Assembly: GCA_023374025.1 (NCBI GenBank)
Contig: SIJG01000030.1
Span: forward strand, 1,087,801 to 1,151,800
DNA from: Heterodera schachtii
Taxonomy: Eukaryota; Nematoda; Chromadorea; Rhabditida; Heteroderidae
Reading direction: 5' to 3'
DNA length: 64,000 nucleotides
Shown here: positions 34,669-45,529 of the stretch, in pieces
Position numbering within the stretch: position 1 is the first letter of the stretch
How the letters are laid out: every line of letters starts with the position of its first letter
Notes under the pieces: generated by a model
Told to the model about the DNA's origin: nothing
What the model saw: only the letters and a program-made list of their open reading frames with translations
The model's database searches: none
Translations under genes and position numbers: made by a program

Positions 34669-34989
34669 TTAGTCCAGCTCCCTACTTGCAAAATAGCTGA
34701 TGGCGGCAACTCCATTACGACAACGACAAATAGGACATATGTCGTAAAACCTTGTAATGAATTGATGAAAAATAAATATTAATTAGTTAATTAATAATTA
34801 CAATCACCCGACACAAGCGCGGTGAAAGCGATGCTAAAAATAATTTTAAAAAATTAATTAACATTTAAAAAAATAGTTTTATGACATTGTATTTGCTAAA
34901 TTCAACATCAGTGCTACCACCCAAACAAATTGCACAAATTTGGCCATTTATTGTCGGATCAGTTGTTGACTGAGCTTTTTCTCCAGCTT
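34669..34989 (-). CDS. RING-H2 finger protein, C-terminal exons
   Basis: Three minus-strand exons, 34989-34886, 34833-34808 and 34750-34669 (stop TAA), join in phase. They encode EAGEKAQSTTDPTINGQ-like linker, then GQICAICLGGSTDVEF, HRFHRACVG, and FYDICPICRCRNG before a short tail ending ASRELD. This is the order of a RING-H2 domain: CxxC, HxFHxxC, CPxC. The third zinc ligand (Cys before HxFH) is not evident at the junction as modelled, so that boundary may be wrong or the residue lost. RING-H2 proteins are usually E3 ubiquitin ligases that bind E2 enzymes. Upstream exons are probably the Lys/Pro-rich exon at 35483-35299 (possible AAAG-GTTGC donor) and the 35649-35581 exon. No signal-peptide exon was found for it in the window. 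Confidence 0.7.
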
Positions 34990-35298
34990 CTGCTTTAAAA
35001 TTTTAATTTAAAATTAATATAAGTGATAAAAAAAGTAACAAAATGATGAGCTCTAATTATCGTATTAATGATGGTTCATGATACTGTATTTTCAAAACAA
35101 AATTCTCTTAAATCAAATGGATGAATGAATAAATAGGGCTGAATTTTAAGGATTTTTATCTTTTGTTCCTGAGCTTTTTAGGTCTAAAAATATATTTTAA
35201 AGAATCTTTTTTTGTCCTTTACCTTGACCCAAAAAAAATGAAAAACCTGAGAAAATTTCTCAACTCGAGAATCAAGGATGAGGGAGGAGACCTATAAA

Positions 35299-35483
35299 TT
35301 AACCCCCATGACTTTTGCAACCTTTCGGCACCGGCCGTGGAAAAGCTTTGGCCAAGTTTCGGCCGAAATCGCTTTTCGACTTCCCCTTGGGGCTTGGCTT
35401 TTTTGGTGAAGGGATTGGTTCATTTTGACCTCCCGCCGATGTTGGCGGGTCCTTTGATGGTTGTGCATTTTCTTCATTTTTCT
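35299..35483 (-). CDS. Lys/Pro-rich exon of the secreted RING-like family, copy B
   Basis: Minus-strand exon after a TTTAG acceptor, encoding about 60 aa (EENAQPSKDPPTSAGGQNEP, SPKKPSPKGKSKSD, LAKAFPRPVPKGCKSHGG) and ending at TAA in 35301-35299. A homologue of the exon at 10792. It is the likely linker upstream of the RING exons 300 bp further on, if it splices at AAAG-GT before its stop. Confidence 0.55.
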
Positions 35484-35580
35484 CTAAATTTTTTTTAAAT
35501 TAATAATTAATTTATATTTTTGGAATAATTTTAATCAAGAAAAATTTTTTTGGGACAGTTATTCTTAATTGCTTGAATAC

Positions 35581-35649
35581 CTTTGGCCACATCTTTGTGA
35601 GCTTCAGATGCAGAGTCCTTTGATGATTGGGTATTTTCAACATTTTTTC
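35581..35649 (-). CDS. 69-bp phase-1 exon (NVENTQSSK type)
   Basis: A complete small exon: acceptor GATTTAG, 69 bp, donor AAAG-GTATTC. It encodes KNVENTQSSKDSASEAHKDV and AK. Its paralogue at 37908-37840 has the same length and splice sites, and relics of it are repeated in the 382-bp array. Linker function only can be inferred. Confidence 0.5.
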
Positions 35650-37526
35650 CTAAATCGTAAAATGACCAAAATAATATATAAATGCCATAAAAGAATTTTC
35701 TGACTAATTTATTCCCCTCCCCTAAATTGGGGATTTTTTGTCCTTTTTAGAGACTTTTTTAAGTCCTAAATGCTGTCTATTTTGACAGTTTTCTAGGTAC
35801 AAAAAACCCATTACCCTAGTAAAAAAAGGGTGGTTAAATTGTTAGGCTTTCTTTGTGAGCTTCAGATGCAGAGTCCTTTGATGATTGGGTATTTTCAACT
35901 TTTTTCCCTAAATCGTATGAATGATATGGATAAGGAAATTCATCAATGATACTGTATATTGAAAATAAAATTATGTTAAATCAAATGGACGAATGAATAA
36001 ATTTTGCTAAAATATTCCATTTCCAGTGAAAAAAGATATGACAAATGACCAAAATAATATATAAATGCCATAAAAGAATTTTCTGACTAATTTATTCCCC
36101 TCCCCTAAATTGGGGATTTTTTGTCCTTTTTAGAGACTTTTTTAAGTCCTAAATGCTGTCTATTTTGACAGTTTTCTAGGTACAAAAAACCCATTACCCT
36201 AGTAAAAAAAGGGTGGTTAAATTGTTAGGCTTTCTTTGTGAGCTTCAGATGCAGAGTCCTTTGATGATTGGGTATTTTCAACTTTTTTCCCTAAATCGTA
36301 TGAATGATATGGATAAGGAAATTCATCAATGATACTGTATATTGAAAATAAAATTATGTTAAATCAAATGGACGAATGAATAAATTTTGCTAAAATATTC
36401 CATTTCCAGTGAAAAAAGATATGACAAATGACCAAAATAATATATAAATGCCATAAAAGAATTTTCTGACTAATTTATTCCCCTCCCCTAAATTGGGGAT
36501 TTTTTGTCCTTTTTAGAGACTTTTTTAAGTCCTAAATGCTGTCTATTTTGACAGTTTTCTAGGTACAAAAAACCCATTACCCTAGTAAAAAAAGGGTGGT
36601 TAAATTGTTAGGCTTTCTTTGTGAGCTTCAGATGCAGAGTCCTTTGATGATCGGGTATTTTCAACATTTTTCCTAAATCGTATGAATGATATGGATAAGG
36701 AAATTCATCAATGATACTGTATATTGAAAATAAAATTATGTTAAATCAAATGGACGAATGAATAAATTTTGCTAAAATATTCCATTTCCAGTGAAAAAAG
36801 ATATGACAAATGACCAAAATAATATATAAATGCCATAAAAGAATTTTCTGACTAATTTATTCCCCTCCCCTAAATTGGGGATTTTTTGTCCTTTTTAGAG
36901 ACTTTTTTAAGTCCTAAATGCTGTCTATTTTGACAGTTTTCTAGGTACAAAAAACCCATTACCCTAGTAAAAAAGGGTGGTTAAATTGTTAGGCTTTCTT
37001 TGTGAGCTTCAGATGCAGAGTCCTTTGATGATCGGGTATTTTCAACATTTTTCCTAAATCGTATGAATGATATGGATAAGGAAATTCATCAATGATACTG
37101 TATATTGAAAATAAAATTATGTTAAATCAAATAGATGAATGAAAAAATAGGGCCAGGATTTCTAGGATTTTACCTTTGAGGGTTTTAGGTCCGAAAAATA
37201 TTTAAGAAGTTAGCGTACGTCTTGCTAAAATATTCCATTTCCAATGAAAAATGATGTAACAAATGAACATATAAAGGCCATAAAAATTTTTCTGACCAAA
37301 TTAATCCCCTCCCATAAACTTGGGTTTTTTTGTTCTTTTAAGGGCTTTTTTTGCGTCCAAAAGCCTGCATATTTTGACAGTTTTCTAGGTCCAAAAAACC
37401 CATACCCTAGTAATAAAAGGGTGGTTCAGTAGTTAGGGCTACCTAGCCAAAGCCTTGACCCGAAAATGAAAAACCTTAGAAATTTCGAGGCCCGAAAACC
37501 GAGAATGAGGATCTCGATGAATAGCC

Positions 37527-37717
37527 CTATAAATTAATGCCATGACTGCTACAACCTTTCAGCACCGGCCCTGGAAAAGCCTTGACCAAGTTTAGGCCGA
37601 AATCGGTTTTCGACTTCCCCTTGGGGCCCGGCTTTTTTGGTGAAGGGATTGCTTCATCCTGACCACCCGCCGATGTCGGCGGGTCCTTTGATATTTGTGC
37701 ATTTTCTTCATTTTTCT
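37527..37717 (-). CDS. Lys/Pro-rich exon of the secreted RING-like family, copy C
   Basis: Minus-strand exon with the same acceptor and reading as copy B (EENAQISKDPPTSAGGQDEA, SPKKPGPKGKSKTD, LVKAFPGPVLKGC), with changes near its end (KGCSSHGINL, then TAG). No RING exons follow it: the 382-bp array lies downstream on its strand. Confidence 0.5.
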
Positions 37718-37839
37718 CTAAAATTTTTAATAAATTTCACTTAATTCTTTTTGAGGTTATTTATTAATCAATTTATATTTTTGGAATAATTATGAATAAA
37801 TTAATTTTTGGGGGACTTTATTCTTAATTGCTTGAATAC

Positions 37840-37908
37840 CTTTGGCCAATTCGTTGTGAGCTTCAGATCCCGGGTCCATTGATGATTGGGTATTTTCAAT
37901 ATTTTTTC
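37840..37908 (-). CDS. 69-bp phase-1 exon, second copy
   Basis: Same splice sites and length as 35649-35581; it encodes NIENTQSSMDPGSEAHNELAK. It lies 120 bp upstream of copy C on the minus strand, reproducing the exon order of copy B. Confidence 0.5.
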
Positions 37909-37990
37909 CTAAAAATTGATTTTAAAAAATGAAAATTTATTTTTGCTCTATAAACCTTTTGCTACAGGCGAAATTGCGGTTTTTCGTTTC

Positions 37991-38986
37991 AAATTAATAA
38001 ATCACCAAGTTTTTTCCATGTTCCCATCAGTTAGTATTTATAAGAAATATTCTGATTTGGAGGGTCAAATTTTAAGAAATTTTCTATGGTAGTGATTCTT
38101 TAAACATAAAAATAAGTTAACCCCATAAAAATTGAGCCTTGACCTTCAAAGCAGAGGTACTTAGGCGACTTTTCTTGAATGCCGCGAATGAATTCGTTTC
38201 CATTGGCATTAAAATAAACTTTATTTGTGTGAATGTTAAGGCCGCCGACTTTTATAACATCAATCGTTTGATAAATGATGATTACATTGACAATGTGTAC
38301 GAGATCGTGAAAGTCAAATGGATCAATGGCAAAACGCCGCAGGAAATCCGCAAGGCATTCGGTGTCGAAGAGCCGTACCCGCCGGGACATCCGGAATGGG
38401 CACGAGTTGAGAAGGAGAACGAGTGGGAAGAATCGGACGAGGAACGTGAGGCACGCCATGCAAAGGAACGAGAGGAGGAAGATGAGCGTGAGAGAAAGGA
38501 AAAGAAGCGCCAGGAAGAAACGGAACGCGTTCGTCAGGTGCAGCAACAAAATCAAGAACAGAATCAGGAACAGCCTCATCAGCAGGGACAACATCATGAT
38601 GAAGGACAGGGACACGATGAAGACGATGAATGATGAGGATGAAGAAAGAAAGAATAAGATCCGAAGGAGAGATGAAGAGAAGAAATGATGTGATGATTAG
38701 TGATTAGATTGACCAATGATTCGTCCAAAAATTCTTTTACTGGTTCCTTGTTGCATAAAACTTGTTGCTTTTTGTCATGACATTTTTTGCATTTTGCAAG
38801 TTTATATGGACATAAAACGAAAAACATTGCTGAAAAATGTTGATTAAAATACCCCAAAATATGGCTTAAAATTTTAATATAAATTTTATCAGCCTTCTCT
38901 GACAAAAACCAAGATTTTTCTTTTGAAAAAGTGATATAAAAATGAAAAAAGTGCTTAAAGCTTGGATTTTTCGATGTATTTTTTTG
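37991..38986 (+). repeat. Segmental duplicate inserted next to the 382-bp array
   Basis: Near-identical to 28730-29724. It separates the Lys/Pro exon region from the second part of the array, with no target-site duplication or poly-A that would suggest retroposition. Confidence 0.9.
38157..38633 (+). pseudogene. SKP1-like copy 4, terminal exon only
   Basis: An open terminal exon, nearly identical to 28896-29372 (one Ala codon is Thr, near 38520). It encodes the SKP1 C-terminal half (LFLNAANEF, AADFYNINRL, INGKTPQEIRKAFGV) and the acidic, Gln/His tail. No upstream SKP1 exons lie within reach: the preceding sequence holds minus-strand Lys/Pro exons. It is probably a non-functional partial copy, though its frame is intact. 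Confidence 0.8.
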
Positions 38987-40171
38987 AAAATAAAATTATG
39001 TTAAATCAAATGGACGAATGAATAAATTTTGCTAAAATATTCCATTTCCAGTGAAAAAAGATATGACAAATGACCAAAATAATATATAAATGCCATAAAA
39101 GAATTTTCTGACTAATTTATTCCCCTCCCCTAAATTGGGGATTTTTTGTCCTTTTTAGAGACTTTTTTAAGTCCTAAATGCTGTCTATTTTGACAGTTTT
39201 CTAGGTACAAAAAACCCATTACCCTAGTAAAAAAAGGGTGGTTAAATTGTTAGGCTTTCTTTGTGAGCTTCAGATGCAGAGTACTTTGATGATCGGGTAT
39301 TTTCAACATTTTTCCTAAATCGTATGAATGATATGGATAAGGAAATTCATCAATGATACTGTATATTGAAAATAAAATTATGTTAAATCAAATGGACGAA
39401 TGAATAAATTTTGCTAAAATATTCCATTTCCAGTGAAAAAAGATATGACAAATGACCAAAATAATATATAAATGCCATAAAAGAATTTTCTGACTAATTT
39501 ATTCCCCTCCCCTAAATTGGGGATTTTTTGTCCTTTTTAGAGACTTTTTTAAGTCCTAAATGCTGTCTATTTTGACAGTTTTCTAGGTACAAAAAACCCA
39601 TTACCCTAGTAAAAAAAGGGTGGTTAAATTGTTAGGCTTTCTTTGTGAGCTTCAGATGCAGAGTCCTTTGATGATCGGGTATTTTCAACATTTTTCCTAA
39701 ATCGTATGAATGATATGGATAAGGAAATTCATCAATGATACTGTATATTGAAAATAAAATTATGTTAAATCAAATAGATGAATGAAAAAATAGGGCCAGG
39801 ATTTCTAGGATTTTACCTTTGAGGGTTTTAGGTCCGAAAAATATTTAAGAAGTTAGCGTACGTCTTGCTAAAATATTCCATTTCCAATGAAAAATGATGT
39901 AACAAATGAACATATAAAGGCCATAAAAATTTTTCTGACCAAATTAATCCCCTCCCATAAACTTGGGTTTTTTTTGTTCTTTTAAGGGCTTTTTTTGCGT
40001 CCAAAAGCCTGCATATTTTGACAGTTTTCTAGGTCCAAAAAACCCATACCCTAGTAATAAAAGGGTGGTTCAGTAGTTAGGGCTACCTAGCCAAAGCCTT
40101 GACCCGAAAATGAAAAACCTTAGAAATTTCGAGGCCCGAAAACCGAGAATGAGGATCTCGATGAATAGCCC
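38986..40171. repeat. 382-bp array and flank, second copy (array 2)
   Basis: Repeats 36343-37531 with very few changes: two array units (markers at 39279 and 39661) and the unique flank to 'gatgaatagccct'. It begins exactly where the SKP1 tail block ends, and ends exactly where the BEL/Pao fragment starts. Confidence 0.9.
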
Positions 40172-41014
40172 TAGTCATTGGGGATCAAAGACGATCCAAA
40201 TGAAAATGACGACCAAACAGCAATGAGCCTGTTTAACAAGTCCATCCGTCGAGAAAAAGACGGAAGGTACTCTGTTAAGTGGCCATGGAAGGAGGAGGTG
40301 CCTGACCTCCCTTCCAATTACCGCATGGCCTTTTCAAGGCTAATGTCTACTTTTGGTAAGCTTCGTAATTCTCCAGACTTAATGGAGCAATACGATGCTA
40401 CCATTAGAGACTAATTGGAAAAAGGGATAATCGAAGAGGCCAGGAAAGCCCCTGGCACTCTTGAGCATTATATCCCTCATCAGGGAGTCCTTGCTAAAGG
40501 CAAGAAATTGCGCGTCGTTTACGACGCCAGTGCTCACACCAGAGGAACAAACAGTCTCAATGCCTGTTTGTATAGAGGCCCGGTAATACTGCCGGATCTC
40601 ATCGGAATGCTTATGCGATTCCGATGTCCAAGATTCCCTCTCCTCTCCGACATCCAAGCAGCATTTTTGCAAATTGCTTTGGAACCGGAGGACAGAGAAG
40701 TCACCAAATTCCTCTGGGTGAAGGATGTCAGTAAACCACTGGCACCAACAAATCTGATCACTTACCGATTTTGCCGTGTGGCATTCGGAGTGATCAGTTC
40801 TCCCTTCATTTTGGCTGCGACTTTGCAGCACCATTTGAAGGGATACCATTCTCCAGTGGCCAACGAATTGGCCCAATCATTGTATGTGGATAACACTCTT
40901 CTTGAGTGTGAATCCGCAGAAGAGGCTTTGCATAAATATGCAGAGTCTAAAGCCATCCTTAAAGAAGGACTCTTTAACTTAAGGGAATTTGTAACAAAAT
41001 TACGAAATGACTAA
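40172..41014 (+). pseudogene. pol: BEL/Pao retrotransposon reverse transcriptase fragment
   Basis: Coding runs from 40178 through an in-frame stop at 40412-40414 to 41014. The first part (GRYSVKWPWKEEVPDLPSNY) is the spacer preceding the reverse transcriptase. The second has HQGVLAKGKKLRVVYDASA, SLNACLYRGP, then LLSDIQAAFLQIAL, FCRVAFGVISSPF, and the active site as YVDN in place of the usual YVDD. The reading stops at LREFVTKLRND. RNase H, integrase, gag and LTRs are not seen. The stop codon and lost final Asp indicate an inactive fragment. Confidence 0.9.
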
Positions 41015-44000
41015 AAAGCTCATTGTAATACAAAAAAACGCTAAAAAACAACAATAAATTAATAGAGTTTACAAAAACTGAAAACGAATGGAATGCATAT
41101 AAAATAACAACAATTAAAATTATAGAGAATAATAACTATAAAAATTTTAATAATATATTATAATTCCAAGCATAATACCCTTTAATAAATATAAAATAAT
41201 AAATAATTTTAAATTGATAAAATATTCGAAATTATCTTAGAATACATAAAACATATTCAACCAAATTGAATGAGGAGTTCACCATGGAATATGAAAAAAA
41301 TGAATTAAAAAAATAACAATTAAATATTGAAAAATATATTTGATAAAAAATATCGATACAAATAACAAATTAAATTTTAAAAATAAATTTAATAAAAAAT
41401 ATCGATACAAAAAACAAATTCAATTTTTTAATATATTAAGATTTATTAAAAATTCTTTTAATTTACCTAAACATAAAAAAGAATTTAAAGATAAATTGAT
41501 TATTGATGACCAAAAATTTGCATTTTAAAAGAAAAATAAAATTATAAGTCTATTAATTAAAAAAAGTATTTATTCGTATGCAGATATGCTAAAATATAAT
41601 TAAATGAAACATTTTCGATCAAAATTATAGAGCATGGAAATCCGGACGAGGACGAAAACCAGTCTACGAGGTGCAAAAAACGAGAAATTTAATTTCAAGA
41701 AAAAATAAAACCTTACGGAGAGATAATAAATGGCTTGGTTTATATTAAAAAGAAAAAAAGACTATTAAGAAAGAAAAATATTAAAATAAACCAAATATAC
41801 TGAGACAATTCGTGAATAATAATAAAAATAAATTAAAATTTTCAAATGAAAAAACAATTAAATTCTTATACATTCAATTAAAAATGTTTTAGCTAAAATA
41901 TTTAAGTATGAGATTTAAAAAAATCAGTGAAAAAAACAACAAAGAAAGGTAATATTAAATAATACAAAAAGATTTGATTAAATAAAATTTTCAACTAATT
42001 ACATAAAGTATTTTAATAAATAATATTGAAATGAAAAATGGGAAATTTTTATAGTCATCAAAAGATTTATGCCAGCAAGACAGAAATATGGTTATATCCT
42101 ATTCTAATGAAAACATAATTACGACCAATTCCTGCAAAAATTATTAAAGCACTTGGGCGTGCCAGAGAACATGTAATGAATTATTTATTTTAACTTAATT
42201 GATTATATTTTAAATAAATTCAAATTAAATTCCTTCTGTATTCCAAAAATAATGACTGACCATAAAACTTCCTTTAAATTAGAGATTTTTAATTAAAATT
42301 TATATATGATTGTAAATAATTATATTTTATATAAATTCACTTGAAACCATTCTACCCTAGAGAATTAAGAATGGAAGCCAAAAACGAAGAAAATCAAGAA
42401 ATTAATAATTATAGAAAAACTAATAAATAAAACCAAAGACAGAAAAATTCTGATGATTAATTTAAACGGTAAAAAAGATTACAAAAATAGAAGGTACCAA
42501 ATAATAGAATGCAGCTTAACAATAGCCAAACGCTCGTGGGCGTAATATACATGAATATTACTCTTTATTATCTAATATATAATTGAAATTAGAAATAAAA
42601 ATAAAAATTTTATCATTTTCAGTCGGAAAATGAAATAAATAGAAGGCATATAAATAGAAAAAAATAAGCTTGTAGTTCAAGGCTAAATATAAGGATAATT
42701 AAAAATCAGATTAATAGCTTTACCGCTTTGGAAAAATGTGAGCTCGGAACACGAGTGTTAAATAAACAGACACAAATAAAATGAATAAGAAAACAAACAA
42801 AAACAATAAAATTTAAAAATTACCATGTCAACTAAGCTTAAGCAACGCAACAAAACTTTTGCGGCCGCTGTATTATGAAGAGCAAGACACGAATGATACG
42901 AATTGAGCGTTCGTTTACGAGAAATAACCAATAAATTTTTAATAGCATTTAATCAAATATTTCAAATTTTAAAAATATATAAATAAAAAATAATTGAAAA
43001 GCTTGTTAGTCTCATGACCAAATGTCCGGAACATCTTGATTCTGATCATTTATTAATGGATTCGCGGGAAACTTCACATGGAATAATATGCAATATTAAA
43101 TTAAATCTAATAAATCTCAGTGTATGCACCAAATACGTGGACCAAACATAAACTGGATTGCGCCGTGAAGAAATAATTTAATATAACATTATTTAGAACA
43201 ATACGAAATATTTGTTTATAAATTTAAAAGCATGATTAAGAACAATAAAAAATATTTGTTTAATAAATTTAAAAAATATTCTAAGTGATAAGAAAATTTT
43301 ACTGGTCTTAAATGTAAACAAAATAAAAGCTTTGATTTTGGATTAAAAATAATGAAATAAAATAAAATAATTTATTAGAAAAAAATCAAAACACCTTCCA
43401 ATGCTACAAAAATGGTAATTAGGAAAAATCAAATAAACTATTAAACCAATAATGAAGAAATTATAATTTAATAAAAAACTATATTTATAAATAAATTACA
43501 GACAAAGGGACAACGAAAGTCAGCAAAAAAAATGGAATAAATAAAAACAATTAAATTTTAAAAATATATATTAAATTATACGTAAAAAAATCAATTAATT
43601 TGCAAATGCATATTAACACAGAAGATTCCCAAAACATGGAAGAGTGGGGTGTGTGGGGAAGACCACAAGAGTAAAATAGGAATAAATGATGTAAAATAAA
43701 TTTTTAAAAACATATAATACATAAAATTTTAAAAATATATTGAAAAATATAATATTAAAGATAAAAAAAAATATTTTTTAATTAAAAAATATATGATAAA
43801 ATAACTGACAAGAGAACATTTTTTATCCGTTCAAATTGGTAATTCACAAAAGCATAATCGTTGCATGTGACATAAAGAAATTAATAAGTTCAGTGATAAT
43901 GAAAATCGATTGATAAGTTACTGATAGCGCTTAATGAATTAAAATGTTTAAAAACCATTACACATACATTATTAATTATATTCAGTGCAATTTTATGTCT

Positions 44001-44070
44001 GTTATTTTTCTTACATATTTCGGGATTTTTCTACGTATTTATGTACATATTCTGACTACTTTTTGTACAT
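41015..44070. other. A-rich, strand-asymmetric region without genes
   Basis: About 3 kb has far more A than T on the plus strand ('aaataaaattaaaaa' style) with few C and G, unlike the symmetric AT-rich sequence elsewhere. Scattered GC-richer words occur (for example 43013-43080) but no open frame or domain. It directly follows the BEL/Pao fragment and could be decayed retroelement sequence. Confidence 0.5.
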
Positions 44071-44078
44071 AGTTTGCC

Positions 44079-45517
44079 CGTGGTGCGACATTTGAGGATT
44101 TGATTTTTGAGGACCCGACATTTGAGGACCCGACATTTGAGGATCCCGACATTTGAGGACCCGACATTTGAGGATCCCGACATTTGAGGACACGACTTTT
44201 GAGGATCCGACATTTGAGGATATCCCCGACATTTGAGGACCCGACTTTTGAGGACCCGACATTTGAGGACATAGACATTTTCAAAAAAAAGGTAAGAAAA
44301 ATCCCGAAATATGTACAAAAAACCCCAAATATGTAAATAAAATTTTTCAAATGGTTATTTTATGGAAAAAAAATTCCGTATAAAGGATGAAATAGGGACA
44401 AAATGCCATAAAAATGACTTAAATAGGCTTATAATCAATCACCTTTTAGTATTTTAAAAATTACTTTTTGGTATTTTTCAGGTGTACATTTTCAAAATAT
44501 GTAAAAATAAATGAAGTAATGTACAAAAATATTTTCCGAAATTTTTGATTTATTTTTAGGATTTTCCAAAAATTTCCTAAAAATATTCAAAATATATAAA
44601 AAATGAAAAAATATATGAAAAATCCAAAATATGTACAAATATGTAAGAAAATCCCTAAATATGTATAAAACTCCGAAATTGTAAAAATACGTAAATATAA
44701 GTCCTGATTTTTATTCGCAAACACAAAAAAGAAAATGTTTTTCTTACTATTTAGAGCATGGAGAAGCCAGGCTAAAAATATGTATTCACTGTTGTGTGTT
44801 TTTTTCCATTCTCGAATTCTTATCCCTGACTTGGGTCCAACTCATACTGCTACAGCTTATAAGCTGCAATTCGCTCTTGTCTCATTAGAACAGTGATGAG
44901 TCCAGTAATTGAAAAGTATAGCTTGATTAATTCATTTTCATTCGATACTAGGGAGTGTACACTGGAGAATTGCATTCTTAAAGCTAAATGAACCTTTCTT
45001 CGGCGTTTTTTGTGCGACCCAAATCATGAAGAACGCTTTCTTGATGATTACAGGTGTTAATCGGAAATAAGGGGGTCTTCGAGCATTTATGAAAAGATTT
45101 TTCCCTTTGAACTTCGTGTTATACAACGCGTTAGATAATTACAAAAACTCAAATCTTAGCATCCTGATACTACATGCTGTACGTGGAGAAGAAAGATTGG
45201 AATTATCCGGCTGTCCTTGAAGACTTTTTGCCAAATTTGCTCCCCTTTGCCTTTGGAAAATGCATTTTCTTCATTTATAATGATATAAAATAAAATTTCC
45301 ATTTAATTTTTTTGAAAATGTCTATGTCCTCAAATGTCGGGTCCTCAAAAGTCGGGTCCTCAAATGTCGGGGATATCCTCAAATGTCGGATCCTCAAAAG
45401 TCGTGTCCTCAAATGTCGGGATCCTCAAACGTCGGGTCCTCAAATGTCGGGATCCTCAAATGTCGGGTCCTCAAATGTCGGGTCCTCAAATGTCAAGTCC
45501 TCAAATGTCGGGTAGCC
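44079..45517. mobile_element. Foldback transposon with tandem-repeat ends, copy 2
   Basis: Inverted arms at 44079-44290 and 45310-45517 are built of 14-18 bp units (GACATTTGAGGACCC and the complement), and the arms match unit by unit. The 8-bp sequence AGTTTGCC flanks both ends (44071-44078 and 45518-45525). The 1-kb interior is AT-rich with no gene. The outer core GACATTTGAGG resembles GACATTTGCGG of the element at 1459. Confidence 0.85.
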
Positions 45518-45529
45518 AGTTTGCCAACC

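Larger units (their letters stand above)
35060..37140. repeat. 382-bp tandem array carrying an exon relic (array 1)
   Basis: Units of 381-383 bp are marked by GAGTCCTTTGATGATTGGGT at 35871, 36254, 36637 and 37018, with a diverged unit at 35613. Each contains, on the minus strand, an ATTTAG acceptor followed by codons for VENTQSSKDSASEAHK, the same peptide as the exon at 35649-35581. Outside the first unit the donor is replaced (CACAAAGAAAGC for CACAAAGATGTGGCCAAAGGT), so the repeated exons run to a stop. Units 2-5 are nearly identical, implying recent expansion. Confidence 0.9.

Noticed and set aside
40379..40876. 165-codon minus-strand frame
   Set aside because: Antisense shadow of the BEL/Pao reverse transcriptase, whose motifs are clear on the plus strand.
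44083..44285. CRISPR-like array of short repeats
   Set aside because: Units of 14-18 bp without unique spacers, mirrored at 45.3 kb and flanked by an 8-bp duplication; it is the arm of a foldback element in a eukaryotic genome.
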